Assembly: GCA_030531135.1 (NCBI GenBank)
Contig: JAUNOJ010000052.1
Span: forward strand, 1-10,050
DNA: 10,050 nt
Source: Sutterellaceae bacterium
Lineage (GTDB): Bacteria; Pseudomonadota; Gammaproteobacteria; Burkholderiales; Burkholderiaceae_F
Direction: 5' to 3'
Shown one piece after another: positions 6,435 to 10,050 of this stretch (the stretch's first letter is position 1; every line of letters starts with the position of its first letter). The translations under genes and the position numbers were made by a program. Below the pieces are notes generated by a model, which worked only from the letters and a program-made list of their open reading frames with translations, did no database searches and was not told the origin of the DNA.

Positions 6435-7323
6435 GATCACAATGCTGTGCGATGAGCGCACGGCCGAAGCTTTTGGCGATTTAATGATGGACGCCGGCGC
6501 CATGAGCGTCACCATCGAAGACGCCGATCGCGACAAGCCCGACGAACAACCGCTCTTTGGAGAGCCGGGGCTGGAGCCCGAAACACTGGCCTGGAGCCGC
6601 TCTCGCCTGACGCTTTTGGTGGCTGCCGATTTTGACGCCGTCACGGCCGCGGGCATTGCCGCACGTGCTTTGGGCATCGAAACACCCGCCATCGAAAAAG
6701 ACGAAGACGTACCCGATGAAAACTGGGTGAAGTTGACCCAAGCTCAGTTCGGTCCTACGAAAGTCAGCGACAGAATGTGGATCGTGCCGAGCTGGAACGA
6801 GCCGCCCGAGCCCTCTGCCATCAATATCCGCTTGGATCCCGGTGTGGCATTCGGTACGGGTTCTCACCCGACGACGCATCTGTGTCTAAAGTGGCTTGAC
6901 AGCAACGTTACCGAAGGTCAGCGCGTATTGGACTACGGATGCGGCACCGGCATTTTGGCCATTGCCGCCGCCAAGGTCGGAGCCAAAGAAGTCAAAGGCA
7001 CGGATATCGATCCGCAGGCCGTAGAAGCTGCTCAGGTCAACGCCAAAGAAAACGGCGTTGATGCTCGCTTCGTTTTGCCTGACGGTCTTGCTGCCGAAAC
7101 CTTCGATGTGGTCGTAGCCAATATCCTGTCCAACCCCTTGAAGCTTTTGGCTCCGGCCCTCTTGGGACGCGTGGCTGCCGGCGGTCATTTGGTTCTCTCG
7201 GGCGTTTTGGCCCGTCAGGCCGAAGAAGTCATCGAGGTCTATCGCAAGGCCGATCCTGCCATCAAGCTCTCGGTTTGGGCCGAAGAAGACGGTTGGGTCT
7301 GTATCGCTGGTCGTCGAGAATAA
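6424..7323 (+). CDS. prmA: ribosomal protein L11 methyltransferase
   Basis: PrmA trimethylates ribosomal protein L11 with S-adenosylmethionine. It is a cytoplasmic two-domain enzyme: an N-terminal L11-recognition domain (about 1-95) and a C-terminal class I methyltransferase. The 299-residue length fits the family (E. coli 293). The diagnostic PrmA segment [14 protein letters not shown] is at 138-151, the SAM loop [15 protein letters not shown] at 169-183, the acidic loop TDIDPQA at 193-199, and the catalytic-face motif VANILSNPL at 231-239. The gene starts inside the end of accC, overlapping it by 11 bases with an ideal Shine-Dalgarno, so it is the last gene of the accB-accC-prmA unit. A strong terminator follows 14 bases after its stop. 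The accC-prmA neighbourhood is usual in betaproteobacteria. The identification is very secure. Confidence 0.97.
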   Translation: MLREITMLCDERTAEAFGDLMMDAGAMSVTIEDADRDKPDEQPLFGEPGLEPETLAWSRSRLTLLVAADFDAVTAAGIAARALGIETPAIEKDEDVPDENWVKLTQAQFGPTKVSDRMWIVPSWNEPPEPSAINIRLDPGVAFGTGSHPTTHLCLKWLDSNVTEGQRVLDYGCGTGILAIAAAKVGAKEVKGTDIDPQAVEAAQVNAKENGVDARFVLPDGLAAETFDVVVANILSNPLKLLAPALLGRVAAGGHLVLSGVLARQAEEVIEVYRKADPAIKLSVWAEEDGWVCIAGRRE

Positions 7324-7337
7324 TTCGGCGGTTTGAC

Positions 7338-7372
7338 AAAGACTCGGTGTTTTCCGACATCGAGTCTTTTTT
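7338..7372 (+). terminator. intrinsic terminator after prmA
   Basis: AAAGACTCG (7338-7346) pairs with CGAGTCTTT (7361-7369). The stem can continue inward through GTGT/ACAT, leaving a small TTTCCG loop, and six T run from 7367 to 7372. It closes the accB-accC-prmA operon. Confidence 0.88.
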
Positions 7373-7412
7373 GTTGTCCGGCGTTTTTTGCGCGTAAACA
7401 CTTGAGTCGAGC

Positions 7413-7442
7413 TAAGCAATTTTTCCTATTAGCCGCTAAAAT
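7413..7442 (+). promoter_or_regulatory. weak candidate promoter for the DUF3426-kinase unit
   Basis: Because a terminator precedes this gap, a promoter is expected between 7373 and 7528. The best -10-like string is TAAAAT at 7437-7442 (five of six), with only a poor -35 match, TAAGCA, at 7413-7418 and an 18-base spacer. The choice is uncertain. Confidence 0.25.
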
Positions 7443-7513
7443 CATTCGATTCGACATTCGTCAAATGGCGGTACAAAATTTCCGTTGTTGATTGTTTTTA
7501 ACTAGTCCGAACT

Positions 7514-7525
7514 TCTACCGGTAGA
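7514..7525. promoter_or_regulatory. 12-base perfect palindrome at the start of the DUF3426 gene
   Basis: TCTACCGGTAGA is its own reverse complement and ends three bases before the ATG at 7529, where the Shine-Dalgarno should lie. It may be an operator, or a small RNA fold limiting ribosome access. No known regulator site was recognised. Confidence 0.35.
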
Positions 7526-7528
7526 TTT

Positions 7529-8734
7529 ATGGCTTTTGTTACTCGTTGTCCTTATTGCGGCGCCGTATGGCTTTTGCCTGACAAGGACACCGCCGAACGC
7601 GGACCCGTGCGTTGCTCCTCATGCAACCATAGTTTTGATGCAACGCGCGCTTTGCTTTGCGTCAACGATGCCGCGTTGCCGAATCTGCCCGAGTCGACGT
7701 TGCCCAAGGCAAAAAAGACAGACGATGCGCTTGTTAAGCCCGAGGCCGATCCTGCCGAGGCGACATCCTTTGCACCGAGCTTTTCTAACAAGCGTCAAAC
7801 CGAGAAACCGGTCGCAACGTCCATTGCCAATCACGTTGCCCCCGAGCCTACCACTGAAAAAACGGCTCCCGTACAAAAGTCGATACCGGTGCCGGATCCC
7901 AAACCCGAAGTGCCGACGCCGGCTGTTGCCCTCGACCAAGCTCCCGTCAAGCCTGCCGCCGCAGACAACGGACTGATTCACGTCAAGCGTAGTAACGAAC
8001 CCAAACTTTCGGCCGTCAGCGGCGCACTGCAGGAAAGCTATCCGGGTAAAACGGAGCCGTCTTTACACATTGCCGATATCGGTCAGAAGAAAGAACCCAA
8101 GCTTTCCGGCGTCTCCCCCTTGACGAATAAGCCTAAGCAGACAGACAACACGCAATCGTTGGGCAAAATCGTTCCGCTCGAAGATGCCGACCCCGAAGTT
8201 CGATTGGTGACATCTTCGGACGATGAAAGCGTGCATCCGGCCAAACCGTCCCGAAGCTATACCGGCATCGTCAGCGTTTTGTTGGCCGTTATTTTGCTTT
8301 CAATCCTGGCAATCGTTTCGGCCATCGTTTTCAATCAAAAGATTCTTCATGCATTCCCGCAAACGCAGGAAGTCTTCATGCAACTTTGCGGCAAGATTCC
8401 TTGCCCGGGCTTTTACATCGCGCAGCCCGAAGCTTTTGTCGTGAGCAAAACGACCTTGCGACCGGTGGACGAATCGGGCAATTACACGCTTGACGTCACA
8501 CTTGTCAACGGCTCGAATTTCGCTCAGGCTGTTCCCTGGCTTGAGCTCGAATTGCTCGATGACAACAACGGCTCTTTGATGAAGCGTACCATTACGCCTA
8601 TGGAGTATCTCAACGATCCTCAGACCACCAAAAGCATCCCGCCCAATCGTTCTTTAACGGTTCGCGTGAGTTTACAAACCAATGTGACGTCGGCGCGTTG
8701 CGTCGTCAAACCCACTTATCCAGAAAACAAATAA
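7529..8734 (+). CDS. zinc-ribbon (MJ0042-type) membrane-anchored DUF3426 protein
   Basis: The function is unknown; this is the family annotated as DUF3426 with an MJ0042 finger, usual after prmA in Burkholderiales. The 401 residues show four parts. The first is an N-terminal zinc ribbon with C7-x2-C10 and C29-x2-C32 (TRCPYCGAVW and RCSSCNHSF). The second is a long low-complexity linker of about 200 residues, rich in Pro, Lys, Ala and Thr, that contains EPKLSAVS (157-164) and EPKLSGVS (189-196). The third is one membrane helix at about 245-268. The fourth is the DUF3426 domain from about 270 to 395, with a Cys pair (C287, C292). The ribbon and linker are probably cytoplasmic and the DUF3426 part periplasmic, by inference from the single anchor. 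The start at 7529 gives the conserved ribbon at once. The kinase gene follows after 15 bases, so the two are likely cotranscribed. Confidence 0.9.
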   Translation: MAFVTRCPYCGAVWLLPDKDTAERGPVRCSSCNHSFDATRALLCVNDAALPNLPESTLPKAKKTDDALVKPEADPAEATSFAPSFSNKRQTEKPVATSIANHVAPEPTTEKTAPVQKSIPVPDPKPEVPTPAVALDQAPVKPAAADNGLIHVKRSNEPKLSAVSGALQESYPGKTEPSLHIADIGQKKEPKLSGVSPLTNKPKQTDNTQSLGKIVPLEDADPEVRLVTSSDDESVHPAKPSRSYTGIVSVLLAVILLSILAIVSAIVFNQKILHAFPQTQEVFMQLCGKIPCPGFYIAQPEAFVVSKTTLRPVDESGNYTLDVTLVNGSNFAQAVPWLELELLDDNNGSLMKRTITPMEYLNDPQTTKSIPPNRSLTVRVSLQTNVTSARCVVKPTYPENK

Positions 8735-8749
8735 CGAGGAGTTTTTCTC

Positions 8750-9685
8750 ATGGCAACCATGATCAGTGGCTCGATCGCCTACGACAATATTCTTTCTTAT
8801 GCCGGGCGCTTCAGCGATCACCTGATCGCCGAAAGTTTGGATCACATCAATTTGACTTTTGTGACCGAATCGATGACCCGCAATTACGGCGGCTGCGCCG
8901 CCAACATCGCCTATGCATTGAAGATGCTCGGCGGCGATCCGGTTGTGGTGGGGGCCGTGGGCACCGACGGCAACGATTACTTGTATCGTTTTGAAGAAGC
9001 AGGCATCAAAACCTCGGTTGTCAAATTCAACGACTGCTACACCGCGCAATGCTTCGTGACGACGGATACGACGGGTTCTCAGTTGGCCACTTTTAATCCC
9101 GGCGCCATGCAACGCGCGCACCAAGCCCCCTTCCCGACGCAAGAAAAAATCGACTTCGCTTTGGTCGGCCCCGACGGCAAAGAAGCGATGATCGCTCGTA
9201 TGAATGAGTGCGTGGAAAAAGGCATCCCCGTTTTGTTCGACATCGGTCAGGGTGTGTCGCTGTTTAACGGCGACGAAATTCGCGACTTGATTTCCAAGGC
9301 TACTTACATGGCTGCAAGCGCCTATGAGATCGAACTTATCGAACGCAAGACCGGTTTGCGTCCCAAGGATGTGGCTGCGCTCGTCAAGGCTTTGATCGTC
9401 ACGTTGGGTGAAGACGGTTCGTGCGTTTATGTCGACGGCGAAATCTATGAAGTACCGGCTAGTCGCGTGGACAACGCCATCGACCCGGTGGGTGCGGGTG
9501 ACGCTTATCGCGGCGGTCTGCTTTACGGTTTGACCCGCGGCTGGGACTGGGTCAAGTGCTTGCGTGTCGCAAGCTGCGTTGCCGCCTTCAAGGTGCAGAG
9601 CATGGGTGCTCAGAACTACAAGTTCGACACCGAAGCTCTGAAGGCGCGTTACGAACACAGCTACGGTGAAAAGCTTGATATCTAA
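8750..9685 (+). CDS. PfkB-family (ribokinase-fold) kinase, probable nucleoside kinase
   Basis: This 311-residue cytoplasmic ribokinase-fold enzyme transfers phosphate from ATP to a sugar or nucleoside hydroxyl. The first PfkB signature is GGCAANIAYALKMLGG (47-62). The second is IDPVGAGDAYRGGLLYG (244-260), with the GAGD anion hole (248-251) and catalytic base D251. TLGEDGS (218-224) is the usual strand and turn before it. The start ATMISGSIAYDNI and the motifs NPGAMQ (116-121) and FDIGQG (163-168) closely resemble the Burkholderia thailandensis broad-specificity nucleoside kinase as I remember it, so adenosine, inosine or guanosine are the likeliest substrates. Assignment as ribokinase or fructokinase cannot be excluded from sequence alone. 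GAGGAG at 8736-8741 supports the start at 8750 over the ATG at 8759. It is the second gene of the unit with the DUF3426 protein and is followed by a terminator. Confidence 0.92.
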   Translation: MATMISGSIAYDNILSYAGRFSDHLIAESLDHINLTFVTESMTRNYGGCAANIAYALKMLGGDPVVVGAVGTDGNDYLYRFEEAGIKTSVVKFNDCYTAQCFVTTDTTGSQLATFNPGAMQRAHQAPFPTQEKIDFALVGPDGKEAMIARMNECVEKGIPVLFDIGQGVSLFNGDEIRDLISKATYMAASAYEIELIERKTGLRPKDVAALVKALIVTLGEDGSCVYVDGEIYEVPASRVDNAIDPVGAGDAYRGGLLYGLTRGWDWVKCLRVASCVAAFKVQSMGAQNYKFDTEALKARYEHSYGEKLDI

Positions 9686-9711
9686 TCGATAGTCAACGCT
9701 GCATACAGTCA

Positions 9712-9750
9712 AACGGGCGACTTGTTTTTGCAAGCCGCCCGTTAATTTTT
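9712..9750 (+). terminator. intrinsic terminator between the kinase gene and convergent pstA
   Basis: AACGGGCG (9712-9719) pairs with CGCCCGTT (9736-9743). After one mismatch CTTG (9721-9724) pairs with CAAG (9731-9734) around a TTTTTG loop, and TTTTT follows at 9746-9750. On the minus strand the hairpin is followed only by a short T run, so it may also serve pstA, less strongly. Confidence 0.85.
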
Positions 9751-9765
9751 CAAAGATTCGATCGA

Positions 9766-10050
9766 TTATGCGACGCGTGTTTTCTGCAATTTGTCGCGCA
9801 ACAAAATCGCTGCCAGATTCATGGCAAAGACCAACAGCACCAGGAGTAGACCCGTGCCGTACTGCATGGGACGCGTCTTTTCGATTTCGGTGCCGGCCGT
9901 TGCCAACACATACATGTGGTAAGGCAGTGCCATGACCGAACTCATCACGCTGTCGGGAAGTTTCGGCGTGTAGAAAACCGTTGCGGTAAACATCACGGCA
10001 GCGGTTTCGCCGGCAGCTCGAGCCACTGCCAAAATAGCCCCCGTCAAAAT
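9766..10050 (-). CDS. pstA: phosphate ABC transporter permease, C-terminal fragment
   Basis: Only the last 94 residues are inside the window; the frame is open to the right edge. PstA forms, with PstC, the inner-membrane channel of the high-affinity phosphate importer PstSCAB. The fragment begins ILTGAILAVARAAGETAAVM, the cytoplasmic ABC-permease coupling loop with the R-x-x-GET sequence typical of PstA/PstC. It then has MALPYHMYVLATAGTEIE, matching the PstA periplasmic loop, and a final membrane helix LLLVLLVFAMNLAAILL before the basic end RDKLQKTRVA. It is convergent with the kinase gene. pstC and pstS would be expected upstream beyond the window and pstB downstream, but pstB does not follow here: only the kinase terminator region lies after the stop. 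PstA is preferred over PstC because of the LPYH-YVLAT segment. Confidence 0.88.
   Translation of the reverse strand: MLTGAILAVARAAGETAAVMFTATVFYTPKLPDSVMSSVMALPYHMYVLATAGTEIEKTRPMQYGTGLLLVLLVFAMNLAAILLRDKLQKTRVA

Noticed and set aside
7249..7758. Shared 13-base string GGCCGATCCTGCC in prmA and the DUF3426 gene
   Set aside because: Both copies are in coding sequence, encode common Ala-Asp-Pro-Ala residues and have no shared flanks, so chance is the simplest explanation.
8672..9733. 353-codon open frame on the minus strand across the PfkB kinase gene
   Set aside because: It is antisense to a gene with complete PfkB signatures, and no recognisable domain appears in the translation.

Overview
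The window looks like a chromosomal housekeeping region from a betaproteobacterium of the order Burkholderiales, at moderate G+C. The gene sequences and their order (mpl - esterase - RNB ribonuclease on one strand; accB - accC - prmA - DUF3426 protein - PfkB kinase on the other) are typical of that order. A gut-associated Sutterellaceae-type organism (Sutterella/Parasutterella relatives) is my best guess. That guess is inference from codon style and sequence divergence, not from a search. No phage, insertion sequence, CRISPR, tRNA or rRNA is visible.

Left part (1-3555, minus strand): a three-gene convergent-reading block transcribed from right to left. mpl encodes the murein tripeptide recycling ligase. 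It overlaps by 4 bases (ATGA) with a YqiA-like alpha/beta-hydrolase esterase, which is followed 22 bases later by an RNB-domain exoribonuclease that runs off the left edge.

Middle (3556-4530): a 98-base divergent promoter region, then a plus-strand gene (3654-4289) whose core resembles a minimal nucleotidyltransferase fold with altered catalytic acidic residues. After it comes a 241-base non-coding stretch that probably holds the accB promoter and a structured leader. The leader has repeated complementary 7-mers and a terminator-like hairpin ending shortly before the accB start.

Right part (4531-9685, plus strand): accB (biotin carrier protein), a strong 13-bp hairpin, accC (biotin carboxylase), then prmA (ribosomal protein L11 methyltransferase) overlapping accC by 11 bases, closed by a clear intrinsic terminator. 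A second unit then starts with a zinc-ribbon, membrane-anchored DUF3426 protein. A PfkB-family kinase resembling Burkholderia broad-specificity nucleoside kinase follows 15 bases later. A terminator at 9712-9750 separates this unit from the convergent minus-strand pstA (phosphate ABC permease), of which only the C-terminal 94 residues are present.

No novel defence or mobile system is evident. The points most worth a second look are the accB leader, the accB-accC hairpin and the degenerate nucleotidyltransferase-like gene.
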